Origin: Denitratisoma sp. DHT3
GTDB taxonomy: Bacteria > Pseudomonadota > Gammaproteobacteria > Burkholderiales > Rhodocyclaceae
Direction of reading: 5' to 3'
Assembly (NCBI RefSeq): GCF_007833355.1
Contig: NZ_CP020914.1
Coordinates: forward strand, 358,047-422,046
Length of the DNA: 64,000 bases
A program made the position numbers and the translations under genes. The notes below the pieces were generated by a model that saw nothing but the letters and a program-made list of their open reading frames with translations, was not told the origin of the DNA and did not search any database. Below, in pieces: positions 39,735 to 49,617 of this stretch. How positions within the stretch are numbered: the first letter of the stretch is position 1; every line of letters begins with the position of its first letter.

Positions 39735-39814
39735 CGCTCCCGGGCGTGGCGATGAATCGGATCAGGCCTATCCTGCCTCATTTAAGGCCACCGCCCCTGC
39801 CAAGCGGTATCGAC

Positions 39815-39838
39815 GCCCCTCGGGGGGCTTCTTTTTTT
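39815..39838 (+). terminator. Terminator of the signalling operon
   Basis: Stem GCCCC/GGGGC with loop TCGG followed by TTCTTTTTTT, 80 bases after the HD-GYP stop. Short but GC-rich with a strong T run. Confidence 0.75.
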
Positions 39839-39892
39839 ACCTCAGAGTCGATAGATTGTCGCCCCTGACCCACTCACCAGGGCGATATCGTT

Positions 39893-40687
39893 ATGGCCAT
39901 TGAAATTCAGGAAAGCTTTCAGGTAGCGGCACCTATCGACGCGGTATGGGGTTTCATGCTGACCCCGGAAAATGTCGTGTCCTGCATGCCCGGCGCCTCC
40001 CTGACCAAGATCATCGACGACAAAAGCTTCGTCGGCGCCGTCAAGATCAAGATCGGCGCGGTGACGGCCCAATACCAGGGCAACATCACCTACCAGGAGG
40101 TGGACAAGGCCAACTACACCATCACGCTGCTGGCCGAGGGGAACGAGAAGGGTGGCGGCACCGTGTCCGGCACCATCATGACTTTCCTGAAACCACTGTC
40201 CGACGGCAAGGGTACCGAAGTCGGCTTCAAGTCCTCGGTGGACCTGACGGGCAAGATCATCCAGGTCGGCCGTGGCATGATCGAAGGCGTTTCCGCCCAG
40301 ATCATCAAGAAATATGTGAACAACGTCCGGGCCCTGCTGGAAGCCCCGGCCGGGCAGGCGGCGCCTGCCGCCGCTGCGGTCCCGGCGGCCACTGCCGCCG
40401 CAACGCCCGCTCCCGGCGCCGTGGGCATGTCTTCCGCTGTCGCGGCTTCCCCCGTCGCCGCCGCAGCAGCAGCAGCCGAGGCAGCGGCCGCTGCGGCAGC
40501 AGCCGCCGCCGCCGCTGCTTCCGCGGCAGCCGCCGCCGCGGCAGCCGTGGCCGCGGCCGTGGCGCCTGCCGCGCAAGGCCGGCCCCAGTTGCAGAAAGAG
40601 GACACCCTGGACGTGGGTTCGGTGGTGTTCTCGGTGATGTGGAACGGCATCAAGCGTTTTTTCAAGCGCCTGTTCGGCCGCGCCTGA
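39893..40687 (+). CDS. CoxG-like SRPBCC protein with poly-Ala linker and basic C-terminal helix
   Basis: A 264-residue protein. Residues 1-148 are a carbon-monoxide-dehydrogenase-subunit-G (SRPBCC/START-like) domain (IQESFQVAAPIDAVWGFMLT, CMPGASLTK, IKIGAVTAQYQGNITYQEVD). Residues 151-227 are almost all Ala with a few Pro, Ser and Val. The last ~25 residues (GSVVFSVMWNGIKRFFKRLF) are an amphipathic, basic, aromatic helix that looks membrane-binding. CoxG proteins link CODH-type molybdenum hydroxylases to the membrane quinone pool. A homologous hydroxylase is encoded at 49.6-53.5 kb, suggesting they work together. No strong ribosome site precedes ATG 39893. Confidence 0.85.
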   Translation: MAIEIQESFQVAAPIDAVWGFMLTPENVVSCMPGASLTKIIDDKSFVGAVKIKIGAVTAQYQGNITYQEVDKANYTITLLAEGNEKGGGTVSGTIMTFLKPLSDGKGTEVGFKSSVDLTGKIIQVGRGMIEGVSAQIIKKYVNNVRALLEAPAGQAAPAAAAVPAATAAATPAPGAVGMSSAVAASPVAAAAAAAEAAAAAAAAAAAAASAAAAAAAAVAAAVAPAAQGRPQLQKEDTLDVGSVVFSVMWNGIKRFFKRLFGRA

Positions 40688-40738
40688 GCGAATTTGAGCG
40701 AATCGTTTATTTATTGAGTTTAGCGAGGAGTTTTATCC

Positions 40739-41050
40739 ATGAAGACCTTGAAAGCTGGAACGCGCCTGAAGAGCGCGGTGTGTGACGCGGAAGTGATGGT
40801 GGTGAAGGCCGGTGCCGGCGAAGTCGAGTTGTGCTGCGGCGGCGCCGAGATGCTGGCGATGGCGGATGCCAAGCCGGCCGGCGGCCAGGTGGATGCGGCC
40901 CAGGCGGGCGGCACCCTGGTGGGCAAGCGCTACACCGATGCCGCCGAGAGCGTCGAACTGCTGTGCACCAAGGGCGGCAAGGGCTCCCTGAGCCTGAACG
41001 GCGAAGCCCTGGTGGTCAAGCAAGCCAAAGCCCTTCCTTCCTCGGACTGA
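40739..41050 (+). CDS. Small conserved protein of unknown function upstream of acyl-CoA ligase
   Basis: A 103-residue soluble protein, KTLKAGTRLKSAVCDAEVMV at the start and GTLVGKRYTDAAESVELLCT in the second half, with Cys residues at 15, 33, 34 and 76. AGGAG lies 8 bases upstream and the next gene starts 3 bases after its stop, so it is a genuine operon member. From memory (not searched), small proteins with the same start and the same GKRYTD block occur beside acyl-CoA synthetases in actinobacteria. Function unknown; it may be an accessory or carrier-like protein for the ligase. Confidence 0.8.
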   Translation: MKTLKAGTRLKSAVCDAEVMVVKAGAGEVELCCGGAEMLAMADAKPAGGQVDAAQAGGTLVGKRYTDAAESVELLCTKGGKGSLSLNGEALVVKQAKALPSSD

Positions 41051-41053
41051 GCC

Positions 41054-42562
41054 ATGAATCTGGTAATGGCCCTGGAGATGGCGGCGGAGTGCTTCGCCGA
41101 CCGCATCGCCGTGACCTCCGATGGCAAGAGCATGACCTACGGCGAGCTGCTGGCGGCGGCACGCACCGCGGCGGCGGACATCCGCGCCAGCGGCTGCAAG
41201 TACGTCGGCCTGCTGGACATCAACGGCCTGGGCGTGCCCATCGCCCTGTTCGGCGCCGCCTATGCCGGCGTGCCCTACGTGCCGATGAACTACCGGCTCA
41301 CCAAGCCGGAAATGGAGGCACTGCTGGAGCGCATCGCGCCCGCCTATCTGGTCACCAGCGACACCTACATCAATCCGCTGAAGGTGCCCGCGGGCATCCA
41401 GGTGGTGAAGCGCGACGACTTCCTGGTCCGCGCCCGCCGCACCGATCTCACGCCGGTTGAGGCCGCCCCCGGCGAGCCCAGCGACATCGCCATCCAGCTG
41501 TTCACCAGCGGCACCACCGGCCAGCCCAAGGCCGCCGTGCTGCGCCACGAGAACCTGATGTCCTACATCCTCGGCACCGTCGAATTCGGCGGCGCGGCGG
41601 AAGAGGACGCGGCGCTGATCTCCGTGCCGCCCTACCACATCGCCGGCATCTCCGCCGTGCTGAGCTCCACCTACGCCTGCCGGCGCATGGTGCAGCTGCC
41701 CAACTTCGATGCCGCCACCTGGTTGCAGCTGTGCCGCGACGAGAAGGTCACCAACGCCTTCGTCGTGCCGACCATGCTCTCCCGCGTCATCGACCATCTG
41801 GAAGCGACCGGCGAGCCGGCCAACGTGCCGGGCCTGCGCGCCATCGCCTACGGCGGCGGCAAGATGCCGCTGTCGGTGATCGAAAAAGCGATGGGCTTGA
41901 TGCCCGGCGTGGATTTCACCAACGCCTACGGCCTGACCGAAACCAGTTCGACGATCTGCCTGCTGGACCCGGAAGACCACCGGGTGGGCTTTTCCAGCCA
42001 GGAGCCGGCGATCCGCAAGCGTCTGGCCTCCGTGGGCAAGCCGCTGGGCACGATCGAAATCGAGATCCGCGACGAGGACGGCAAGCCCCTGGGCCCCGAC
42101 GAAGCGGGCGACATCTATGTCCGCGGCGGCCAGGTGGCCGGCGAGTACCTGGGCCTGGGCAGCATGCTGGACGCCAACGGCTGGTTCCCCACCCGTGACC
42201 GCGGCTATGTGGACCAGTACGGCTATCTGTACCTCGACGGCCGCGCCGACGACGTGATCGTCCGTGGCGGCGAGAACATCTCCCCGGGCGAAATCGAGGA
42301 CGTGCTGCTGACCCATCCGGCGGTGTCGGACGTGGCCGTGGTGGCCGTGCCCGACGAGCAGTGGGGCGAGGCCGTGGGCGCCGCGGTGGTGCTGAAGGAG
42401 AACGCACAGGCCAGCGCCGAGGAATTGCAGAACTGGGTCAAGGACCGGCTGCGCTCCTCGCGGGTGCCGTCCTCGCTGATGTTCAAGGACAGCCTGCCCT
42501 ACAACGAAATGGGCAAGATCCTGCGGCGGGTGATCAAGCAGGAGTTCAAGGACGCCCGGTAA
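41054..42562 (+). CDS. AMP-dependent acyl-CoA ligase (class I adenylate-forming)
   Basis: A 502-residue ligase. It has the P-loop FTSGTTGQPKAAVLRHENL (about residue 153), the A5-type motif NAYGLTETSSTICLL, the A7 motif DGRADDVIVRGGENISPGEI and the catalytic Lys in YNEMGKILRRVI. It activates a carboxylic acid as its CoA thioester; its neighbourhood suggests a catabolic alicyclic or aromatic acid rather than a fatty acid. Spaced 3 bases after the small protein gene. Followed by a clear terminator. Confidence 0.93.
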   Translation: MNLVMALEMAAECFADRIAVTSDGKSMTYGELLAAARTAAADIRASGCKYVGLLDINGLGVPIALFGAAYAGVPYVPMNYRLTKPEMEALLERIAPAYLVTSDTYINPLKVPAGIQVVKRDDFLVRARRTDLTPVEAAPGEPSDIAIQLFTSGTTGQPKAAVLRHENLMSYILGTVEFGGAAEEDAALISVPPYHIAGISAVLSSTYACRRMVQLPNFDAATWLQLCRDEKVTNAFVVPTMLSRVIDHLEATGEPANVPGLRAIAYGGGKMPLSVIEKAMGLMPGVDFTNAYGLTETSSTICLLDPEDHRVGFSSQEPAIRKRLASVGKPLGTIEIEIRDEDGKPLGPDEAGDIYVRGGQVAGEYLGLGSMLDANGWFPTRDRGYVDQYGYLYLDGRADDVIVRGGENISPGEIEDVLLTHPAVSDVAVVAVPDEQWGEAVGAAVVLKENAQASAEELQNWVKDRLRSSRVPSSLMFKDSLPYNEMGKILRRVIKQEFKDAR

Positions 42563-42585
42563 CGGCGATTCCCGCTCCTTGGAAG

Positions 42586-42619
42586 CGGCCATCGGCGTGC
42601 GCTGATGGCCGTTTTTTTT
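42586..42619 (+). terminator. Terminator after acyl-CoA ligase
   Basis: Stem CGGCCATC/GATGGCCG (8 bp) with a 10-base loop and eight T residues, 23 bases after the stop. It separates the ligase unit from the xdhC unit. Confidence 0.85.
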
Positions 42620-42692
42620 GGCGCTGGCAGCATGGATTTTTCCTCCTGGATGCGATAAAAAAAGATTCGCTGAATCGCTCGGGTATTCTCTG

Positions 42693-43696
<1,004 letters not shown>

Positions 43697-43700
<4 letters not shown>

Positions 43701-45316
43701 TCTTCGGTGAATTCGACCTGCCGCAGGCCGAGGGGCTGCGCCTGGCGCACACTCTGAAACGCCCCGGCCTGTCGCTGCGCAAGGGCCGCGTCCTGAGCGC
43801 CGCCGACATCACCGCACTGGCGGCGGCCGGCGTCGAACGGGTAACGGGCGCGCGCCTGGAGCCCGATGAGCTGAACGAGAATGAGGCCGCCGCCGCGATC
43901 GCCGAGTTGCTGGCCGGCGACCTGCTCGCGCCGCGCAACGCCTACACCGGCCGCTGCAATCTCCACGCCCGCGCGGCGGGGGTGTTGGTGGTGGACCGGG
44001 AGCGCATCGACGCCCTGAACCGGCTGGACGAGGCCATCACCGTCGGCACTCTGCCGCCCTACGCGCTGGCGCGGCGCGACCAAGTGGTGGCCAGCGTCAA
44101 GATCATTCCCTTCGCCGTTTCCCGCGCCTTGCTCGCCGCTTGGCGCGAGATCCTCGGCGGCCGGCCGCCGCTGCGCCTGGCGGCGCTGGCGCCGCGCCGC
44201 GCGGCCCTGATTCTGAGTCGTGGGGATGGTCCGCCGGAGCGGCTGCTGGACAGCACCGCGGCGGTGACGCGCCAGCGCCTCGCGGGCCTGGGCAGCACGC
44301 TGGAGCTGGAATTGCGCTGCGCCCACACGGTTCCGGCCGTGACCACGGCCGTCGGCCAGGTGCTCGCGGCCGGCTGCGAACTGGTGCTGGTTTCCGGCGC
44401 GACCGTGACCAAGGATCGGGGCGACGTGGTGCCGGCCGCCATCGTCGCCGCCGGCGGCCAGGTCGAGCACTTCGGCATGCCGGTCGAGCCCGGCAACATG
44501 CTGCTGCTGGGGCGGGTGGGGGCGGTGCCGGTGGTGAATATGCCCGGCTGCGCCCGCTCCCGCCGCCGCAATGGCCTGGACTGGGTGCTGCAACGGCTGC
44601 TGGCGGACCTGCCCCTGGGCAGTCCGGAGATTCGCGGCATGGGCGTGGGCGGCCTGATCCGCAGTCCCTTCGAGGTGGACGAGAGCGGTGGCGAGACGCC
44701 CGCGCCGCTGCCGCAGGGCGCCGCGCCGCCGCGCATCGCCGCCCTGGTGCTGGCGGCGGGGCGCTCCAGCCGCATGGGGGAACGGAACAAGCTGCTCTGC
44801 CCGGTGGAGGGCGTGCCGATGGTGCGGCGGGCGGTGGAGTCGGCGCTGGCGTCGCGTTGCGCTCAGGTGATGGTGGTCAGCGGCCATCAATCGCGCGAGG
44901 TACTGGCGGCGCTCGAGGGTTGCGCCGTCTCCCGGGTGTTCAATCCCGACTACGCCGCGGGCATGGCGAGTTCGCTGCGGGTCGGCCTGCAGGCGCTGCC
45001 GGCCGATACCGACGGGGTGCTGGTGCTGCTCGCCGACATGCCCTGGGTCGCCGCCGCCCATCTCGACCAGTTGATCGCCGCCTTCGATCCGGCACGGCCC
45101 GAGATCCTGGTGCCCGAGCGCGACGGCCGGCGCGGCAATCCGGTGCTCTGGCCGCGGCATGACTTCGCCGAACTGGAGCGGATCGAGGGCGACGTCGGCG
45201 GGCGCGTGCTGATGCAGCGTCACGAGGAACGGGTGCGGGGCGTCCGCTTCGCCTCCGACGCGATCTTCGCCGACGTGGATACGCCCCAGGCGCTGGCGGA
45301 GACGGTGCGCCCATGA
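43697..45316 (+). CDS. Molybdopterin-binding domain fused to MocA-type cytidylyltransferase
   Basis: A 539-residue fusion starting at GTG 43697. The first ~340 residues form a MoCF/MoeA-like molybdopterin-binding module (AITVGTLPPYALARRDQVVA, LVLVSGATVTKDRGDVVPAA, GMPVEPGNMLLLGRVGAVPV). The last ~190 residues are an NTP-transferase (IAALVLAAGRSSRMGERNKL, VLVLLADMPWVAAAHLDQLI) like MocA, which adds CMP to molybdopterin to give the MCD cofactor used by CODH/xanthine-dehydrogenase-type enzymes. Both active-site motifs are intact. The two ends overlap neighbours by 4 bases. Confidence 0.88.
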
Positions 45317-46536
45317 GCTTCGATCCGCGCCAGATTCGCCTGCAATTCCCACTGCTGACCGGAAACGGCGGGCTGCACTATCTCGACAACGCCGCCACCA
45401 GCCAGATCCACCAGTCGGCGCTGGGGGCGCTGGTCCGGCACGAGACCACGGCCCGGGCCAATGTGCAGCGGGGCAGCTATCCGCTGGCGGAGGCCGCCAG
45501 CGCCGCCTATGCCGAGGCGCGGCGCCAGGCCGCCGCCTTCCTCAACGCGCCGGATGCCGACGAGGTGGTGTTCACCTCCGGCGCCACGGCGGCGCTGAAC
45601 CTGGCGGCCGCCTCCCTCGGCGCATCGCTGCGGCCGGGCGACGAGGTGCTGGTGTCGATGGCGGAGCATCACAGCAACCTCCTGCCCTGGCAGCAGTTGC
45701 AGACCCGGCGCGGCATCACCCTGCGCCTGCTGCCTCTCACCGACGAGGGTCGGCTCGACCTGGCGGCGCTGCCCGACTGCGTCGGCGAGCGCTGCCGGCT
45801 GATCGCGGTGACCCACGCATCCAACGTCACCGGCGCCGTCACCGACGTGGCGGCGGTGGTCGCGGCCGCCCGGCGGGTGGGCGCGCGGGTATTGCTCGAC
45901 GGCGCCCAGCGGGTGCCGCACGGGCCGGTGGATGTGCAGGCGCTGGGCGTGGATTTCTACGCCTTCTCCGGCCACAAGTGCTTCGGCCCCGGCGGCATCG
46001 GCGTGTTCTGGGGACGCGCCGACCTGCTGGCGGGAATGCCGCCCTTCATGACCGGCGGCGGCATGGTGCAACGGCTAGACCCGCAGGGCATCGAGCCGCC
46101 GGTCTTCCTCGATCCGCCCGCACGTTTCGAGGCCGGCACGCCGCCCATCGCCCCGGCCGTCGGCCTGGGCGCGGCCCTGGCCTGGATGGCGGAGTTGCCT
46201 TGGGAGTCGATCGAGCGCCACGAACGGATGTTGACGGAGCGCCTGCTGCGCGGGCTGGCGGCGGTCGACGGCCTGCGCCTGCTGGGACCGGCGAATCTGG
46301 CGCAGCGGCTGCCGGTGGTGTCCTTCGCCATCGACGGCATCCATCCCCACGACCTCTGCCAGGTGCTGGGAGAACGTGGCGTGGCGCTGCGCGGCGGGCA
46401 CCATTGCGCCCGGCCGCTGCTGGCGCATCTGGGCGAGGAGGGGGCGACCCGCGCCAGCATCGCCCTCTACAACGACGTGGCCGACATCGATGCCCTGCTG
46501 AACGGGCTCGACGCGGCGATCGGAGTGCTGCGATGA
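45313..46536 (+). CDS. Cysteine desulfurase (SufS/CsdA type)
   Basis: A 407-residue class V aminotransferase-fold enzyme. PLP Lys222 in FSGHKCFGPGGIG, the catalytic persulfide Cys365 in LRGGHHCARPLL, and GATAALNLAAASL and EHHSNLLPWQQLQTRRGITL along the way. In this setting it most likely supplies the sulfur for the sulfido ligand of the molybdenum cofactor, as reported for cysteine desulfurases acting with XdhC proteins, rather than general Fe-S assembly. Starts at ATGA overlap with the fusion gene. Confidence 0.92.
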   Translation: MSFDPRQIRLQFPLLTGNGGLHYLDNAATSQIHQSALGALVRHETTARANVQRGSYPLAEAASAAYAEARRQAAAFLNAPDADEVVFTSGATAALNLAAASLGASLRPGDEVLVSMAEHHSNLLPWQQLQTRRGITLRLLPLTDEGRLDLAALPDCVGERCRLIAVTHASNVTGAVTDVAAVVAAARRVGARVLLDGAQRVPHGPVDVQALGVDFYAFSGHKCFGPGGIGVFWGRADLLAGMPPFMTGGGMVQRLDPQGIEPPVFLDPPARFEAGTPPIAPAVGLGAALAWMAELPWESIERHERMLTERLLRGLAAVDGLRLLGPANLAQRLPVVSFAIDGIHPHDLCQVLGERGVALRGGHHCARPLLAHLGEEGATRASIALYNDVADIDALLNGLDAAIGVLR

Positions 46537-46955
46537 GTGCCGCCCTGTATCACGAAGCCCTCAAGGCCCTGGCCCAGGCCGCCCATGGGGCGGGTCGTCT
46601 GGAGGCTGCCGACGTCAGCCTGCGTCTGGACAACCCCCTGTGCGGCGATCGCATCGATCTGCATCTGCGCTGGGATGGTGACCGCATCGTCGCCCTGGCC
46701 CACGAGACCAAGGGCTGCCTGCTGTGTCGGGCGTCGGCCTCCATCCTCGGCCTGCGGGCGCCGGGTTGCGGCGTGGAGGATATCCGCCGGGCGGCCGCCG
46801 AACTGGACGCCCTGCTGGCGGGCGGGACGGAAAAACCGAGCTGGATCGAACTGGAGGTCTTCACGCCGGTAGCCGCCCATCCCAGCCGCCATGGCTGCGT
46901 GACGCTGCCCTGGCGGGCGTTGAGTCAGCTGTTGTCAGCTGCTGCGCCCAACTGA
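46533..46955 (+). CDS. SufU-like sulfur/iron-sulfur scaffold protein
   Basis: A 140-residue protein. It keeps the SufU ligand set: NPLCGDRIDLHL (Cys, Asp), KGCLLCRASASIL (Cys; a further Cys in the same loop is unusual) and HGCVTLPWRAL (Cys). SufU accepts persulfide from SufS-type enzymes. It overlaps the desulfurase gene by 4 bases, so the two almost certainly act as a pair. The C-terminal half contains VAAHPSRHGCV. Confidence 0.85.
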   Translation: MSAALYHEALKALAQAAHGAGRLEAADVSLRLDNPLCGDRIDLHLRWDGDRIVALAHETKGCLLCRASASILGLRAPGCGVEDIRRAAAELDALLAGGTEKPSWIELEVFTPVAAHPSRHGCVTLPWRALSQLLSAAAPN

Positions 46956-46957
46956 TT

Positions 46958-46994
46958 AAAAAAACGGCCGCCCAGTTTCGGGCGGCCGTTTTTT
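46958..46994. terminator. Bidirectional terminator between sufU-like and etfB genes
   Basis: A7, then the 9-bp stem CGGCCGCCC/GGGCGGCCG with loop AGTTTC, then T6. A-tract and T-tract on either side make it effective for both convergent transcripts. Confidence 0.92.
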
Positions 46995-47015
46995 GAACTG
47001 GAACTGCGCAGCGGC

Positions 47016-47813
47016 TCAGATGACGCGATCGTTGCGGAGCTTCTGGAGGAGCTGCTGAGCGAGCTCGGCGGGGGAGGCGCCGGAGAGGAACTCGCAATTG
47101 CCCTGCACCTCGGGGACGAACTGCCGGGTCAGCACCACGGCCGGCTGCAGCTGGTCGGCGGGCAGCAGCGCGGACGCGGCGAGCTCCGTCGGCGCCATCT
47201 TGCGCGCCGCCATCTTCGCCTTCGCCGACGGGAAGCGCGGCGTGCCCAGCTCGTTGCTCACCGTGATCACCGCCGGCGTCTTGCCCTCCACCACTTCGTC
47301 GCCGTCCGGCGTGGCGCGCGTCACCTTCAGCACGCCGCCGTTGTATTCCACCGCCCGCGCCAGCGGCGCCACCGCCATCCCCAGCTGCTCGGCGATCAGG
47401 ATCGGCACCACGCCCTGGTCGTCGTCCGAGGCCTGGCGGCCGCACAGCACCAGGTCGGCGCCGCCGCTGCTCTTGATGTAGGCCGCCAGAAGGTTGGCGA
47501 TCACCTGGCCGTCGATCTCGGCACCGCCGGCATCGATCGACACGATCTCGTCGGCGCCCAGCGCCGCGCAGTGCTTGAGCAGATCCTTCAGGTCCTGGCC
47601 GATGGACACGGCCACGATCTTGCAATCCACGCCCGCATCCCTCAGGCGCAGCGCGGCTTCCATCGCCTGCTCGTCGAAGCCGTTGATCAGCCTCGGCACC
47701 GCCGCCACTTCCGGCGTCTTGCCGTCCGCCGCGAACTTCAGGTTGCCCGCCAGCACGTAGTTGTTCACCGCGTTGGGGTCCAGCACTTCCTTCACACACA
47801 CCACGATACGCAT
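47016..47813 (-). CDS. etfB: Electron transfer flavoprotein, beta subunit
   Basis: A 265-residue AMP-binding half of ETF. Family start MRIVVCVKEVLDPNAVNNYV; later CGRQASDDDQGVVPILIAEQ, TVSNELGTPRFPSAKAKMAA. With EtfA it takes electrons from acyl-CoA dehydrogenases and related flavoproteins to ETF:quinone oxidoreductase. The start is ATG 47813. The etfA gene is on the other strand at 59.3 kb, an unusual separation; it is here last of a minus-strand run with the nitronate-monooxygenase-like gene. Confidence 0.94.
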   Translation of the reverse strand: MRIVVCVKEVLDPNAVNNYVLAGNLKFAADGKTPEVAAVPRLINGFDEQAMEAALRLRDAGVDCKIVAVSIGQDLKDLLKHCAALGADEIVSIDAGGAEIDGQVIANLLAAYIKSSGGADLVLCGRQASDDDQGVVPILIAEQLGMAVAPLARAVEYNGGVLKVTRATPDGDEVVEGKTPAVITVSNELGTPRFPSAKAKMAARKMAPTELAASALLPADQLQPAVVLTRQFVPEVQGNCEFLSGASPAELAQQLLQKLRNDRVI

Positions 47814-47891
47814 ACAGAGAATCTCCGGGATAAAAAGCGCTTCCGGGGAAGCAGTCAAAGTCGGGATCGATCGGTCATCCAGGGGCCAGGC

Positions 47892-48218
47892 TCATTCCAG
47901 GCCGGCATCCAGGGGGCGGCCGGTCTCGTCGATCAGGGTCAGGCTGTCGGCGTCGCACCAGACGGCATCGTAGGCAAAACCGGGAGGTTTGCGGGTCAGC
48001 TCGCCGAGCAGGTACCAGCGCCAGGGATAGGGACCGAAGTCCCGGTAGTCCCCGGTGAGGGTGCCGGTGAATTCCTGGCGGCCGGCGTACTTGGTGCCCT
48101 CCACGGGGCGCCCGCCGTCGCACTCGGCCCGCTGACCCTTCAGCGCCGGCGTGAAGCCGGAGACGAAGGGCTGGTCATCGACCGCCGGCTCAGGCGTCGG
48201 CGAAGCGGTCGAAGACAT
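47892..48218 (-). CDS. Small uncharacterised protein overlapping the nitronate-monooxygenase-like gene
   Basis: A 108-residue protein, start ATG 48218 with AGGAAG 6 bases upstream, overlapping the upstream gene by 29 bases. Most of it is polar, with GTKYAGRQEFTGTLTGDYRD and PYPWRWYLLGELTRKPPG. I recognise no family. Its ribosome site and its position between the flavoenzyme and etfB support it being real. Confidence 0.6.
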   Translation of the reverse strand: MSSTASPTPEPAVDDQPFVSGFTPALKGQRAECDGGRPVEGTKYAGRQEFTGTLTGDYRDFGPYPWRWYLLGELTRKPPGFAYDAVWCDADSLTLIDETGRPLDAGLE

Positions 48219-49287
48219 CGAGGGCTTCCTCGACGATGTCGGACAGGATCTGGCGCGCCGGCTTCATTTCCTTCACGTAGTGGATGCCCTGGCCCGCGGC
48301 TTCGGTCATCAGGTCCTTGCGCTGGTAGTCCAGCGAGCCCTGGATGTAGTTCGAGGACAGGATCATCTGCAGGGGCGGCTTCAGCGGCTCGGGGGCGCCC
48401 TCGGCGAGCCACTCGTTGTGCCACGGGCAGCGCGTGGTGCGCATGGTGTAGCCGGAGATGCAGTTGGAGTAGACGGTGTCGTCGGTCTCGGCCTCGATCA
48501 GGCGTTCCTTCAGCGGCAGATTGACGTCGGATTCGCGCGAGGCCAGCCACAGGGAACCGGTCCACACGCCGTCGGCGCCCAGCGCCAGGGCGGCGGCCAG
48601 GTGGCGGCCGGTGGTGACGCCGCCGGCAGCGATCACGGGCACGCCGGTGCCGCGGGCCTGGTCAACGACCTGGGGCACGATGGAGAAGGTGCCGATGTTG
48701 CCGGTGTGGCCGGCGGCATCGAAGCCCTGGGCGATGATGACGTCGGTGCCGGCCTCGATCTGCTTCTTGGCCTGGCGCGGCTTGCCCACCAGACCCCAGA
48801 CCTGCATGCCCAGCTCATGGGCGCGCTTGAGCAGGAAGGCGGGGGAGCCCAGGCCGGAGGCGAAGACGGGAACGCGCTCGTCGAACACCACGTCCAGCTG
48901 GGCCAGGGCGCGCTTCTGGTCGAGGCCGCCCCAGTGGTGGATGTCGGGCGCGATCTTGGGATCGGGCACGTTGTACTTCTGCTTGATCATCTGCTCGAAG
49001 TCGCGATGGCCCGGGGGGATCATCGCCAGCAGTTCGTCGACGGTCTTCTCTTCCGGCACGGAGGACGGCAGCACCAGGTCGATGCCGAAGGGCTTGCCGC
49101 CGATGCGCTCCTTGATCCACTTGATGTCGGCCGCGATCTGGTCCGGGGTGTGCAGGGCTTCGCCCAGCACGGCGAAACCGCCGGCGTTGATCACGGCCAC
49201 CGCCACGTCCTTGCAGTGGGTGAAGGCGACGACGGGATATTCGATGCCCAGTTTCTCGCACAGTTGGGTATGCAGCGGACCGCTCAT
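48190..49287 (-). CDS. Nitronate-monooxygenase-family flavoenzyme
   Basis: A 365-residue FMN-dependent TIM-barrel protein of the 2-nitropropane-dioxygenase/NMO family. It shows IEYPVVAFTHCKDVAVAVIN, the phosphate-binding VPVIAAGGVTTGRHLAAALA and the catalytic His in GFDAAGHTGNIGTF. Many family members encoded in CoA catabolic clusters do not use nitroalkanes; for example the IpdC enzymes of actinobacterial steroid degradation. Identity of the substrate is open. AAGGAG lies 6 bases upstream of ATG 49287. Confidence 0.88.
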   Translation of the reverse strand: MSGPLHTQLCEKLGIEYPVVAFTHCKDVAVAVINAGGFAVLGEALHTPDQIAADIKWIKERIGGKPFGIDLVLPSSVPEEKTVDELLAMIPPGHRDFEQMIKQKYNVPDPKIAPDIHHWGGLDQKRALAQLDVVFDERVPVFASGLGSPAFLLKRAHELGMQVWGLVGKPRQAKKQIEAGTDVIIAQGFDAAGHTGNIGTFSIVPQVVDQARGTGVPVIAAGGVTTGRHLAAALALGADGVWTGSLWLASRESDVNLPLKERLIEAETDDTVYSNCISGYTMRTTRCPWHNEWLAEGAPEPLKPPLQMILSSNYIQGSLDYQRKDLMTEAAGQGIHYVKEMKPARQILSDIVEEALDVFDRFADA

Positions 49288-49617
49288 GAAACACTCCTTA
49301 CGGGTTCGGTGAATTCAATGGCGCATGCTCTGCGACCGCGCCTCGATCAGCTCGACAATCTAGCGGCTCCCACCCAAAAAATGAAGCCCCTTCCCCCGCT
49401 CACAACCCCCACCCACGCCCCTCTGGCCCAAAATGAACCACGATAGGCCTGATCCGATTCGAGGCCGGTTTTCAGGGGCATTTGGCCGTGGTGCTCGATG
49501 GCAGTAGACTAGCGAGCCTGTCGTCCGTCGGCCCGGTCTGCTGCTCCGTTTCGCGGGGAATTGCGGGCGGCGGATGCCCTTTCTTCCGATTGGCCTTGAT
49601 TGACTCGGGAAATCACG
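49288..49617. other. 330-base divergent gap between NMO-like and FAD-subunit genes
   Basis: No coding signal I can support. It holds the ribosome site of the NMO-like gene (AAGGAG, 49294-49299 on the minus strand) and presumably both promoters; I see no convincing -35/-10 pair, operator or terminator. Confidence 0.5.

Noticed and set aside
40440..40560. Possible triplet repeat/minisatellite in the CoxG-like gene
   Set aside because: The codons GCA/GCC/GCG/GCT are mixed, with no fixed repeat unit, so the poly-Ala tract is selected protein sequence or drift rather than a simple DNA repeat.
42663..42680. GATTC-GCT-GAATC inverted repeat before xdhC
   Set aside because: Only 5-bp arms, common by chance; no matched copy elsewhere.
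48190..49287. Definite IpdC (steroid ring C/D) assignment
   Set aside because: The N-terminus (IEYPVVAFTHCKDV) differs from the IpdC pattern I remember and no ipdA/ipdB genes are in the window.
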